64,000 nucleotides of DNA from Bacillus subtilis subsp. subtilis (GTDB lineage: Bacteria > Pseudomonadota > Gammaproteobacteria > Xanthomonadales > Xanthomonadaceae), in NCBI GenBank assembly GCA_021733645.1, contig JAHREJ010000020.1, positions 1-64,000 on the forward strand. Direction: 5' to 3'. This document shows positions 45,648 through 54,138 of the stretch, one piece after another. How positions within the stretch are numbered: the first letter of the stretch is position 1; each line of letters starts with the position of its first letter. Position numbers and translations under genes: made by a program. The notes beneath the pieces are model-generated. The model saw only the letters and a program-made list of their open reading frames with translations, searched no databases and was not told where the DNA came from.

Positions 45648-46964
45648 CTACGCCTTCGCCAACGCCTGCTGCAGGTCCGCCAGCAGGTCGTCGATGTGTT
45701 CGATGCCGATCGACAGCCGAACGGTGTCTTCGCTGACCCCGGCCTTCGCCAGCTCGGCGGCATCCAGCTGCCGATGCGTGGTCGAGGCCGGATGGGTGGC
45801 CAATGACTTGGCATCGCCCAGGTTCACCAGCCGGGTGAACAGCTGCAACGCATCCAGGAAACGCGCACCGGCCGCGCGCCCACCCGGCAGGCCAAAGGTG
45901 AGCACGCCCGAGCCGTGTCCGCGCAGGTACTTCTGTACTCGTGCATGCTCGGGGTGGTCGGGCAGCGCGGCGTAGTTCACCCAGTCCACCTGGGCGTGGT
46001 CGCGCAGGAAGGTAGCCACCGCCAGCGCGTTGGCGTTGATCCGGTCCAGGCGCAGCGCCAGGGTTTCGATGCCCTGCAGGATCAGGAACGAATTGAACGG
46101 CGAGATGGCCGCGCCGGTGTTGCGCAGCGGCACCACGCGCGCGCGGCCGATGTACGCGGCCGCGCCCAGTGCCTCGGTGTAGACCACACCGTGGTAGCTC
46201 GCATCGGGTTCGTTCAAACGGGGGAACCGCTGTTTGTGCTCGGCCCACGGGAACCGCCCGGAATCGACGATCGCACCGCCCAGGCTGGTGCCGTGGCCGC
46301 CAAGGTACTTGGTCAGCGAATGCACCACGATGTCCGCACCAAAGTCGAACGAACGCTGCAGGTACGGCGTGGCCACGGTGTTGTCCACGATCACCGGCAC
46401 GCCGTGGGCATGGGCGACCCTGGCCACCGCTTCGATGTCGGTGATGTTGCCGCGCGGGTTGCCGATCGATTCGACGAACACCGCCTTGGTGCGCTCGTCG
46501 ATCAGTGCCGCGAACGCGTCGGGGTCGTTGTAGTGCGCGAACCGGGTCTGGATGCCGAACTGCGGCAGCGTGTGGGCAAACAGGTTGTAGGTGCCGCCAT
46601 ACAGCGCGCTGGAGGAGACGATGTTGTCGCCGGCCTCGGCGATGGTCTGGATGGCGTAGGTGATCGCCGCCTGCCCCGAGGCCAGCGCCAATGCACCGAT
46701 GCCGCCCTCCAGCGCGGCGATGCGCTGCTCCAGCACATCGGTGGTGGGATTCATGATGCGGGTGTAGATGTTGCCCGGCACCTTCAGGTCGAACAGGTCC
46801 GCACCGTGCTGGGTGTCGTCGAAGGCATAGGCCACGGTCTGGTAGATCGGCACCGCCACCGCGCGGGTGGTGGGGTCGGGGGTGTAGCCGCCGTGCACGG
46901 CAATGGTTTCGGCCTTCCATTGCGGCAACGCTGGGGCCTGTTCGGAACTGCCGTGCTCTGACAT
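45648..46964 (-). CDS. metY: O-acetylhomoserine aminocarboxypropyltransferase/cysteine synthase
   Basis: A 438-residue PLP enzyme of the Cys/Met metabolism family. The Schiff-base lysine lies in HSLTKYLGGHG. The N-terminal ETIAVHGGYTPDPTTRAVAVP and IYQTVAYAFDDTQHGADLFDL blocks and the length fit MetY rather than the shorter MetB/MetC. It joins O-acetylhomoserine with sulfide to give homocysteine. A strong site, GGAGGAGG, is 5 bases before the ATG. It is divergent from the two-component operon. No riboswitch was recognised upstream. Confidence 0.92.
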   Translation of the reverse strand: MSEHGSSEQAPALPQWKAETIAVHGGYTPDPTTRAVAVPIYQTVAYAFDDTQHGADLFDLKVPGNIYTRIMNPTTDVLEQRIAALEGGIGALALASGQAAITYAIQTIAEAGDNIVSSSALYGGTYNLFAHTLPQFGIQTRFAHYNDPDAFAALIDERTKAVFVESIGNPRGNITDIEAVARVAHAHGVPVIVDNTVATPYLQRSFDFGADIVVHSLTKYLGGHGTSLGGAIVDSGRFPWAEHKQRFPRLNEPDASYHGVVYTEALGAAAYIGRARVVPLRNTGAAISPFNSFLILQGIETLALRLDRINANALAVATFLRDHAQVDWVNYAALPDHPEHARVQKYLRGHGSGVLTFGLPGGRAAGARFLDALQLFTRLVNLGDAKSLATHPASTTHRQLDAAELAKAGVSEDTVRLSIGIEHIDDLLADLQQALAKA

Positions 46965-47197
46965 TGCGCCTCCTCCGGTTGAATGCGGACCATACCCCAG
47001 CCGGACCCCGGCACCGGTGCGCCGGCTCATGCCCATTGCGCATGGCCTGGGAACCGGCGGTGATGTGCTCCCGGCGACCACCGCACGGCGGCGCATGGCG
47101 GCCGTTGTTCAACATTCAGCCACTTTGTGGCGGGCCATTGCTAGGCTGCGCCGCCACGGAGGCGATTCCCGCCTCCTTCTCCCGGCAAGGAAGCTCC

Positions 47198-47926
47198 ATG
47201 GCCGTTGTGGATTTCCTGCCCGACGGCCAGCCGATGCCGTTGCCGAAGGTGTTGCTGGTTGAAGACGACCGACGCCTGGCCGAACTGGTGCAGCGCTATC
47301 TCGGCGAACATGGCTTCGCGGTGGAGGCGGTACATCGCGGCGACCTTGCCGCAGATGCCTGCCGGCGTGTGTCGCCGCAGCTGGTGGTGCTGGACCTGAT
47401 GCTGCCCGGCGCAGGGGGGATCGAGGTCTGCCGGCAGATCCGCGCGTTCTCCGACGTACCGATCCTGATGCTTACCGCCTGCGAGGACGATGTGGAACAG
47501 GTGCTGGGCCTGGAATCGGGTGCGGACGATTACGTGCTCAAGCCGATCGAGCCGCGCCTGTTGCTGGCACGCCTGCGCGCGCTGCTGCGGCGCCAGCAGC
47601 CGGCCGGGCGGCGCCGCAGCACCGCCAGCTTCGGCAGCCTGCGTATCGACCGCGCCGAGCGCGAGGTCAGCCACGCCCAGCAGCGCGTGGAGCTGAGTAC
47701 CACCGAATTTGAGATCCTGTGGCTGCTGGCCAGCCAGCCCGGCCAGATCCTGTCGCGCGACCAGATTCTGCTGGCGGTGCGCGGGATCGGCTTCGACGGC
47801 CTGGACCGCAGCGTGGATGTCTGCATTGGCAAGCTGCGGCGCAAGCTCGGCGACGACCCGCGCGAGCCGCGCCGGATCAAGACCATCTGGGGACGGGGCT
47901 ACCAGTTCAATCCGGCGGGGTGGTAG
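47198..47926 (+). CDS. OmpR-family response regulator (RstA-like)
   Basis: A 242-residue regulator. Receiver domain (about 17-128): acidic VEDD (22-24), phospho-acceptor D66 (VLDLMLPG), T93 and K115 (YVLKPIEP). Winged-helix output domain (about 140-238): ELSTTEFEILWLLASQPGQ and IKTIWGRGYQF. AAGGAAG precedes the ATG at 47198. The kinase gene follows after 3 bp. The name RstA-like rests on overall similarity and on the RstA-box-like sequence before mipA. Confidence 0.9.
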   Translation: MAVVDFLPDGQPMPLPKVLLVEDDRRLAELVQRYLGEHGFAVEAVHRGDLAADACRRVSPQLVVLDLMLPGAGGIEVCRQIRAFSDVPILMLTACEDDVEQVLGLESGADDYVLKPIEPRLLLARLRALLRRQQPAGRRRSTASFGSLRIDRAEREVSHAQQRVELSTTEFEILWLLASQPGQILSRDQILLAVRGIGFDGLDRSVDVCIGKLRRKLGDDPREPRRIKTIWGRGYQFNPAGW

Positions 47927-47929
47927 CCG

Positions 47930-49216
47930 ATGATCCGTTTGTTTCTGCGCCTGTGGCTGATCACCGGTGCCTGCTTCGTGCTGTCTGTGCTGGGATTGAA
48001 CCTGGTCCTGGACCGGATCTACTCCCCTCGCCTGGACAAGGTGTTCGTCGAGCAGGTGCGTGGCCAGGTCTTCGCGCTGCGCCAGGGCCTGGCAGGGCGC
48101 AGCCGTGCCGAACAGGACCAGCAACTGGCCCGCTGGCAACCGCACTACGGCATCGCGCTGCGCCTGCTGGACGATCCTCCCGCCCTGACCGACGTCGAGC
48201 GCCGGGCATTGGGCGCGCACGGCTTTGTGGTGCGCGACATGTTGGGGTGGGTGCTGCTGCCCATCGACGCGGCCAACGGGCGCTGGCTCAGTCTGCGCCT
48301 GCCCAGCGAGGCCGGCATGACCCTGCAGCTGACGGTGCTGGCCTACATCGGCGTGCTGTCGTTGCTGGGCGGCAGCATCTATCTGTGGGTGCGCCTGTTG
48401 TGGCGTGACCTGGAAGTGCTGCGCGGGCACGCCGACCGCATGGGTGCCGGCGACCTGCACGCACGCGCGCACGTGTCGCCGCGCTCGCAGATTGCCGTGA
48501 TCGTCGAGCATTCCAACCGCATGGCCACGCGCGTGGCCGACCTGGTGCAGCGCCAGCGTGACCTGACCCATGCGGTCTCGCACGAACTGCGCACCCCGGT
48601 GGCGCGCCTGGCCTTTGGCCTGGACCTGGTGGAGCAGGCCGGCGACGATGCCCGCCCGGCGCTGCTGCAGGGCATGCGCAGCGACCTGCACGAGCTCAAC
48701 CGGCTGGTCAGCGAACTGCTGGCCTACGAACGCCTGGAACACCGCGACATCGGCCGCCAGTGGCCGGTGGTGGACGCCCTGCCCTGGCTGCAGCAATGCC
48801 TGGCCGACCCGATGCGCGAGGCCGCCGCCAGTGGCGTCGGGTTGGCCGTGCGTCACTGCGACACGGCCCTGCTTCGCATCGATCCGCGGTTGATGCAGCT
48901 GGCGTTGAGCAACCTGGTCTGCAACGCCCTGCGGCACGCGCGCAGCGTGGTGGAGGTCAGCCTGCTGCAACGCGACGGTGCCTGGTGCCTGCGCGTGGAC
49001 GATGACGGCGATGGCATCGCGCAGGCCGATCGCCTGCGGGTGCTGCAGCCGTTCACACGGCTGGACGACAGCCGCAGCCGCGATACCGGCGGCTTCGGCC
49101 TGGGCCTGGCGATCGTGCGCCGCATCGCCGAGCGCCACGGCGGCAGCGCGACGGTCGAACGCGCCACGCTGGGCGGGGCGCGGGTGGACCTGTGCTGGCC
49201 GGTGGCCCCCGGCTGA
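47930..49216 (+). CDS. Sensor histidine kinase (RstB-like)
   Basis: A 428-residue kinase with two membrane helices (about 4-26 and 135-160) flanking a periplasmic domain of some 110 residues. A HAMP linker (DLEVLRGHADRMGAGDLHAR), an H-box (AVSHELRTPVARLAFGLDLV, His near 218) and an HATPase domain (N box LVCNALRHA, G1 VDDDGDGIA, G2 GGFGLGLAIV) follow. It is translated 3 bp after the regulator and forms an operon with it. The signal sensed is not evident. Confidence 0.92.
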   Translation: MIRLFLRLWLITGACFVLSVLGLNLVLDRIYSPRLDKVFVEQVRGQVFALRQGLAGRSRAEQDQQLARWQPHYGIALRLLDDPPALTDVERRALGAHGFVVRDMLGWVLLPIDAANGRWLSLRLPSEAGMTLQLTVLAYIGVLSLLGGSIYLWVRLLWRDLEVLRGHADRMGAGDLHARAHVSPRSQIAVIVEHSNRMATRVADLVQRQRDLTHAVSHELRTPVARLAFGLDLVEQAGDDARPALLQGMRSDLHELNRLVSELLAYERLEHRDIGRQWPVVDALPWLQQCLADPMREAAASGVGLAVRHCDTALLRIDPRLMQLALSNLVCNALRHARSVVEVSLLQRDGAWCLRVDDDGDGIAQADRLRVLQPFTRLDDSRSRDTGGFGLGLAIVRRIAERHGGSATVERATLGGARVDLCWPVAPG

Positions 49217-49234
49217 ACCGCCGTTGGCTGGCGC

Positions 49235-49260
49235 TACATCTGCTTACAACTTCGCTACAA
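49235..49260 (+). promoter_or_regulatory. Triple TACA repeat resembling the RstA box, upstream of mipA
   Basis: TACATCTGCTTACA (49235-49248) differs at one position from the reported RstA box TACATNTNGTTACA. A third TACA (49256-49259) continues the phasing, so TACA occurs at 49235, 49245 and 49256, spaced 10 and 11 bases. Direct repeats on one DNA face are typical of OmpR-family sites. It lies just after the kinase gene and 68 bases before mipA. Confidence 0.75.
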
Positions 49261-49327
49261 ATGCGGAAAGAACGGTTGGCCCGGCCTCGCCAAGATGCCA
49301 GCCCTCCCTTCTGTTGTAGAGACCCGC

Positions 49328-50128
49328 ATGAATTCGATCTGCCTGATTCTCGCCCTTGCCCCGCTGACCCTGCTGCCGGTGGACGACGCCCAGGCCGCCC
49401 ACCCGCCCAGCGACCGCTGGGGCGTGGAGGTGGTGGTTGGTGGTGGCGTTGCGCCGCGCTACAGCGGCAGCGAGGAATACACCGCTGCCCCGCAATTGGG
49501 CTTTGAAATCAGCGCGCCCGGCGGCTGGTTTCTCGGTAGCAGTGGGCTGGGCTGGGGCACCGCCCTGGGTGACCGCGCCCACGTGCGTGCCTACCTCGGG
49601 GGCAGCGGCAGCCGGCGCGACAAGGACGCGCTGCTGGGCGGTGCGGACCATCTTCGCGGCATGGGTGACATCCGGACACGGGCGCTGGTGGGGGTGGATG
49701 GCAGTGTCTCGCTCGGCCCGACCGTATTGAGCATCAGCGTGCAGCACGCGCCCAAGGACAAGGATCGCGGGGACAACGGCCTGGCCACCGGCCGCGCGGC
49801 GCTGTCACTGGAGGTTCCGCTGTTCGACGTGGGCGGTGGCAGCCTCAGTGCCAGCGCATCCACCGAATATGGCGACGCCGGCTACGTGCAGACCTGGTAC
49901 GGGGTGAGTGCAGCGCAATCGGCCCGCAGCGGCTTCAAGCGCTACACGCCGTCGGCCGGCATCACCAGCGCCGGGCTGGGCCTGAAATGGGTGCGCCCGC
50001 TCAGCGCCAGCAGCAGCTGGTTCCTCGGCGTGGAAGCCAATCGCCTGCTCGGCGATGCCGCCGACAGCCCCATCGTGCAGAAGCAGACCCAGCTCGGTGC
50101 GATGGGCGGTTACCAGTACCGGTGGTGA
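49328..50128 (+). CDS. MipA/OmpV family outer membrane protein
   Basis: A 266-residue protein with a signal peptide (ICLILALAPLTLLPVDDAQA) and a MipA/OmpV barrel (about 30-266): VVVGGGVAPRYSGSEEY at the start and GAMGGYQYRW at the end, with a terminal aromatic residue. MipA-type proteins scaffold murein enzymes in E. coli; others are stress-induced porin-like proteins. Adjacency to the two-component operon and the TACA repeats suggest it is the operon's target. Confidence 0.88.
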   Translation: MNSICLILALAPLTLLPVDDAQAAHPPSDRWGVEVVVGGGVAPRYSGSEEYTAAPQLGFEISAPGGWFLGSSGLGWGTALGDRAHVRAYLGGSGSRRDKDALLGGADHLRGMGDIRTRALVGVDGSVSLGPTVLSISVQHAPKDKDRGDNGLATGRAALSLEVPLFDVGGGSLSASASTEYGDAGYVQTWYGVSAAQSARSGFKRYTPSAGITSAGLGLKWVRPLSASSSWFLGVEANRLLGDAADSPIVQKQTQLGAMGGYQYRW

Positions 50129-50252
50129 CAGGTTGAGAAAAAAGTGTCTTCTCCCGATGCCCGATGGCAGGCAAACGGCTCATTCCAAGCGCCGTAGCGG
50201 TTGACGTTCGGCGGTACGCATGTGGCCTGGCTTGGATCCTGGTGTTGTCGCC

Positions 50253-50402
50253 GTTCGGGCCTGCTGCACGCCGAGCCCCGTAGCGGCCGGCAGGCCCCAG
50301 GGCAAAGTAAAGGAGGAGGCTGTCGCCGCAGGCGGCGGCCGGGGGACATTTGCCCAGGGGCCTGCCGGCCGCTACGGGGCTCGGCGTGCGGCAGGCCCGA
50401 AC
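50253..50402. repeat. 150-bp near-perfect palindrome with 54-base arms
   Basis: Bases 50253-50306 and 50349-50402 are reverse complements with only one mismatch (50299 against 50356) and one G-T pair (50265 against 50390), around a 42-base loop. The loop has AAAGGAGGAGG and a GCCGC/GCGGC hairpin. Each arm contains a GTAGCGGCCGGC motif, recalling the GTAG head of SMAG repeats in inverted pair (REPIN) form. Bases 50288-50368 are identical to 1-81. Confidence 0.93.
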
Positions 50403-50516
50403 CGCTCTGTGGGGCGCGTGCGATCGCGGCCCAGCGCCCAACCGACCGGCCACCGCGCCAGGAAGGGTTCAGAGCGCGCTTCATGCCTGCCACGCGGAGG
50501 GCAGAAGAACCAGACA

Positions 50517-50545
50517 AAAGGCCCGGTGACAGCGTCACCGGGCCC
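50517..50545 (-). terminator. Rho-independent terminator of clpB
   Basis: A perfect 11-bp stem GGCCCGGTGAC/GTCACCGGGCC with a 3-base loop; on the minus strand it is followed by TTTTGTCTGG. It lies 22 bases after the clpB stop. Confidence 0.85.
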
Positions 50546-50567
50546 CGGGGCATCCGCATCGACCGGC

Positions 50568-53153
50568 TCAGTCTTTGACGAAGGCCAGCTTGCCGTCGGC
50601 GGCATCCACCTGGATCACATCGCCACTGATGAACTGGCCGGACAGGATCTTCTGCGCCAGTGGATTCTCCAGCTGCGACTGGATCGCGCGCTTGAGCGGC
50701 CGTGCGCCGTAGATCGGATCGAAGCCGACGTTGCCCAACAGCTGGAAAGCCGCGTCGCTGACCTCGATGCGCAGGCCACGTTCGGCCAGACGCTTCTCCA
50801 GACCCTGCATCTGGATACGCGCGATCTGCTTGATCTGCGCCTTGTCCAGCGGGTGGAACACCACGATGTCGTCCAGCCGGTTGATGAACTCCGGGCGGAA
50901 GTGCGCCTGCACCACGCCCATCACCGCGGCCTTCATCTGCGTGTAAGCCTCCGGGCTGTCATCGCTGCTCATGTCCTGGATCTGGTGCGAGCCCAGGTTG
51001 GAGGTCATCACGATGACGGTGTTGCGGAAGTCCACCGTGCGCCCCTGGCCGTCGGTCAGGCGGCCATCGTCGAGCACCTGCAGCAGGATGTTGAACACAT
51101 CCGGATGGGCCTTCTCCACTTCATCCAGCAGGATCAGCGAATACGGACGGCGACGCACCGCCTCGGTGAGATACCCCCCCTCTTCGTAGCCCACGTAACC
51201 GGGGGGCGCACCGATCAGGCGCGCAACGCTGTGCTTCTCCATGAACTCGCTCATGTCGATGCGGATCATGGCGTCGGTGCTGTCGAACAGGAACTCGGCC
51301 AGCGCCTTGCACAGCTCGGTCTTGCCCACGCCGGTGGGGCCCAGGAACAGGAACGAGCCGCTCGGCCGGTCCGGATCGGACAGCCCGGCGCGCGAACGCC
51401 GCACGGCATCGGAGACCACCTTGATCGCCTCTTCCTGGCCGACCACGCGGTTGTGCAGCATCTCTTCCATGCGCAGCAGCTTGTCGCGCTCGCCTTCGAG
51501 CATGCGGTTGACCGGAATGCCGGTCCAGCGCGACACCACCTCGGCGATTTCCTCAGCCGTGACGCGGTCCTGCACCAGCTTGAACTCGGTGGTTTCCACT
51601 TCCTGGGCGGCGGCCAGCTGCTTCTCCAGCTGCGGCAACTGCCCGTACTGGATCTCGCTCATTCGTCCGAAATCCTGGCGGCGCTGCGCCGATTCCAGCT
51701 CCAGCTTGGCCTGCTCGATCTGCTCCTTGATGCGGGTGGCGCCCTGCAGGGTGGCCTTCTCCGACTTCCAGATCTCGTTCAGGTCGGAGAACTCACGCTC
51801 CAGCGCATCGATGTCGCTCTCCAGGTCGGCCAGGCGCTGGCGCGAGGCCTCGTCCTTTTCTTTCTTGAGCATTTCGCGCTGGATCTTGAGCTGGATCAGG
51901 CGTCGCTCCAGCCGGTCCAGTTCTTCCGGCTTGGAGTCGATCTCCATGCGGATGCGCGAGGCCGCCTCGTCCATCAGGTCGATGGCCTTGTCGGGCAACT
52001 GGCGGTCGGCAATGTAGCGGTGCGACAACGTGGCCGCCGCGACGATCGCCGGGTCGGTGATTTCCACGCCGTGGTGCACCGCGTACTTTTCCTTCAGCCC
52101 ACGCAGGATCGCGATGGTGTCTTCCACGCTGGGCTCGCCCACCAGCACCTTCTGGAAACGGCGCTCCAGCGCGGCATCCTTTTCGATGTACTTGCGGTAC
52201 TCATCCAGCGTAGTGGCGCCCACGCAATGCAGCTCACCCCGGGCCAGCGCCGGCTTGAGCATGTTGCCGGCGTCCATCGCACCATCGGCCTTGCCCGCAC
52301 CCACCATCGTGTGCAGTTCGTCGATGAACAGGATCACCTGCCCTTCGCTCTTGGACAGGTCGTTGAGCACGCCCTTGAGGCGTTCTTCAAACTCGCCGCG
52401 GAACTTGGCACCGGCAATCAGCGCGCCCATGTCCAGCGACAGCACGCGCTTGCCGCGCAGGCCTTCGGGGACTTCGTCGTTGATGATGCGCTGGGCCAGG
52501 CCTTCCACGATCGCGGTCTTGCCTACGCCGGGTTCGCCGATCAGCACCGGGTTGTTCTTGGTCCGGCGCTGCAGCACCTGGATGGTGCGGCGGATTTCCT
52601 CGTCGCGGCCGATCACCGGGTCCAGCTTGCCGCTCTCGGCGCGCGCGGTGAGGTCGATGGTGTACTTCTCCAGCGCCTGGCGCTGGTCTTCGGCATTCTC
52701 CGACTGCACGCTCTCGCCGCCGCGGATCTTGTCGATCGCCGCGTCAATGCGGGTCTTGTCGGCACCGGCGGCGCGCAGCGCCATGCCCAGCGTGCCGCCA
52801 TCATCCAGTGCGGCCAGCACGAACCACTCGCTGGCGATGAACGCATCGCCATGCTGCTGGGCCAGCTTGTCGGTGTTGTTGAGCAGCCGGTTGAGATCGT
52901 TGCCGATGGACAGGTTGCCTTCCTGCCCGGACACCTTGGGCAGCGCATCCATCGCCTCGTTGAGGCGTTCGCGCAGCACCGGTACGTTGACCCCGGCCTG
53001 GGACAGCAGCGGGCGCGTGCTGCCGCCCTGCTGGTCCAGCAGCGCGGTGAACACGTGCACCGGTTCAATGATGTTGTGGTCGCGGCCCACGGCCAGCGAC
53101 TGGGCGTCTGCCAGCGCCTGCTGGAAACGCGAGGTGAGCTTGTCCATCCGCAT
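50568..53153 (-). CDS. clpB: ATP-dependent disaggregase ClpB
   Basis: An 861-residue Hsp100 protein: N domain ([17 protein letters not shown]), first AAA+ module (Walker [16 protein letters not shown], Walker [13 protein letters not shown]), the middle coiled coil (about 400-530), second AAA+ module ([29 protein letters not shown]) and the C-terminal domain. It lacks the IGF/L loop for ClpP, as expected of ClpB. It resolves protein aggregates with DnaK. GAGGA lies 7 bases before the start, and a sigma-32 type promoter lies about 50 bases upstream. Confidence 0.97.
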   Translation of the reverse strand: MRMDKLTSRFQQALADAQSLAVGRDHNIIEPVHVFTALLDQQGGSTRPLLSQAGVNVPVLRERLNEAMDALPKVSGQEGNLSIGNDLNRLLNNTDKLAQQHGDAFIASEWFVLAALDDGGTLGMALRAAGADKTRIDAAIDKIRGGESVQSENAEDQRQALEKYTIDLTARAESGKLDPVIGRDEEIRRTIQVLQRRTKNNPVLIGEPGVGKTAIVEGLAQRIINDEVPEGLRGKRVLSLDMGALIAGAKFRGEFEERLKGVLNDLSKSEGQVILFIDELHTMVGAGKADGAMDAGNMLKPALARGELHCVGATTLDEYRKYIEKDAALERRFQKVLVGEPSVEDTIAILRGLKEKYAVHHGVEITDPAIVAAATLSHRYIADRQLPDKAIDLMDEAASRIRMEIDSKPEELDRLERRLIQLKIQREMLKKEKDEASRQRLADLESDIDALEREFSDLNEIWKSEKATLQGATRIKEQIEQAKLELESAQRRQDFGRMSEIQYGQLPQLEKQLAAAQEVETTEFKLVQDRVTAEEIAEVVSRWTGIPVNRMLEGERDKLLRMEEMLHNRVVGQEEAIKVVSDAVRRSRAGLSDPDRPSGSFLFLGPTGVGKTELCKALAEFLFDSTDAMIRIDMSEFMEKHSVARLIGAPPGYVGYEEGGYLTEAVRRRPYSLILLDEVEKAHPDVFNILLQVLDDGRLTDGQGRTVDFRNTVIVMTSNLGSHQIQDMSSDDSPEAYTQMKAAVMGVVQAHFRPEFINRLDDIVVFHPLDKAQIKQIARIQMQGLEKRLAERGLRIEVSDAAFQLLGNVGFDPIYGARPLKRAIQSQLENPLAQKILSGQFISGDVIQVDAADGKLAFVKD

Positions 53154-53203
53154 GGGATCGTCCTCTTGGGTGTTGTGGCCAGCGTGGCTGGCAGATGTAC
53201 TGG

Positions 53204-53231
53204 ATATGCGGTTGGCATGCAGTGATTCAAG
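53204..53231 (-). promoter_or_regulatory. Heat-shock (sigma-32) type promoter of clpB
   Basis: On the minus strand, CTTGAAT (53225-53231) and CGCATAT (53204-53210) are separated by 14 bases. This fits the sigma-32 pattern CTTGAAA-N13-15-CCCATAT with two mismatches. The distance to the start codon is about 50 bases. Confidence 0.8.
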
Positions 53232-53370
53232 ACAAATCCGCGCCACCGGGGCGTCTGCCACGGCGCGTATTCTCGAATTGTTAACATTTCCCACCGCCTG
53301 CCATCGGGTGCTCACGCCCGCCTTCCAGCCCGCCGACGATGCTGGGTGCCCACTTGGCGGAGCGTCCCCG

Positions 53371-54075
53371 ATGCACTATGAGCTGTACTACTGGACCGGC
53401 ATCCAGGGCCGCGGCGAGTTCGTCCGGTTGGCACTGGAAGACGCCGGCGCGGCCTACACCGACATGGCCCGTGTGCATGGCGAGGAGGTGATGCAACCGT
53501 TTCTGGACGGCACCCACGACGGTCTGCGGCCGTTCGCACCGCCGTTCCTGCGCAGCGGCCGGCAGGTCATCGCGCAGGTGGGGGCGATCCTGGACTATCT
53601 GGCACCGGACCTGGGCCTGGTGCCCGACGCGGCCTCACGCCGCCAGCAGGCACTGCAACTGCAGTTGACCATCGCCGACCTGGTGGCCGAGGTGCACGAC
53701 ACCCACCATCCCATTTCCGCCTCGCAATATTACGAAGCGCAGAAGCACGAAGCGAAGGCGCGGGCTGAAGCGATGCGGGCCGAACGGTTGCCGAAGTTCC
53801 TGGGCTACTTCGAGAGCGTGCTCAAGGACAACGGTGAGCGCCATCCCCTGCGCGAGCATTCGTATGTGGATCTGTCGCTGTTCCAGCTGCTGGCCGGGCT
53901 GGACTACATGTTCCCCCGGCGCATGCAGGCACTGTGGCCGACACTGCCACTGCTGCGCGCGCTCAAGGACCGGGTGGAACGGCGACCGAACATCGCCGCT
54001 TACCTGGCCTCCGACCGCCGCCTGGCGTTCAACACCAAGGGCATTTTCCGCCACTACCCCGCATTGGATGGGTAA
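53371..54075 (+). CDS. Glutathione S-transferase family protein
   Basis: A 234-residue GST. N-terminal thioredoxin-like half ([20 protein letters not shown], with the Tyr and the GRGEFVR seen in sigma/mu-type enzymes) and the [20 protein letters not shown] strand, then an all-helical C-terminal half ([16 protein letters not shown]). It is expected to conjugate glutathione to electrophiles. It lies divergent to clpB, its start 217 bp away. The start is fixed by the domain beginning at MHYELYYW. Confidence 0.88.
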   Translation: MHYELYYWTGIQGRGEFVRLALEDAGAAYTDMARVHGEEVMQPFLDGTHDGLRPFAPPFLRSGRQVIAQVGAILDYLAPDLGLVPDAASRRQQALQLQLTIADLVAEVHDTHHPISASQYYEAQKHEAKARAEAMRAERLPKFLGYFESVLKDNGERHPLREHSYVDLSLFQLLAGLDYMFPRRMQALWPTLPLLRALKDRVERRPNIAAYLASDRRLAFNTKGIFRHYPALDG

Positions 54076-54130
54076 GCCGGCCGCTGGCCGGCTCGCCCTG
54101 ACAATCGCCTCCGGTAGCGCTGCCCGGAGG
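54075..54130. terminator. Hairpins between convergent GST and permease genes
   Basis: AGCCGGCC/GGCCGGCT (54075-54093) starts inside the GST stop codon, and CCTCCGG/CCGGAGG (54108-54130) follows. T runs are absent. They probably limit transcription from both sides. Confidence 0.55.
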
Positions 54131-54138
54131 CTGGGCGA

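Larger units (their letters stand above)
50129..50567. other. Gene-free region with giant palindrome
   Basis: 439 bases between mipA and clpB, without a credible gene. It contains the palindromic element (50253-50402) and the clpB terminator (50517-50545). Long frames here are Arg/Ala/Pro-rich and come from the palindrome and from antisense clpB. Confidence 0.7.

Noticed and set aside
46965..47197. SAM or SAH riboswitch upstream of metY
   Set aside because: No conserved riboswitch core could be recognised; there are only GC-rich stems and a strong ribosome binding site.
50220..53225. 1001-codon plus-strand frame
   Set aside because: It is antisense to clpB and His/Gln/Arg-rich, a mirror of GC-rich codon use; clpB has full domains, promoter and terminator on the other strand.
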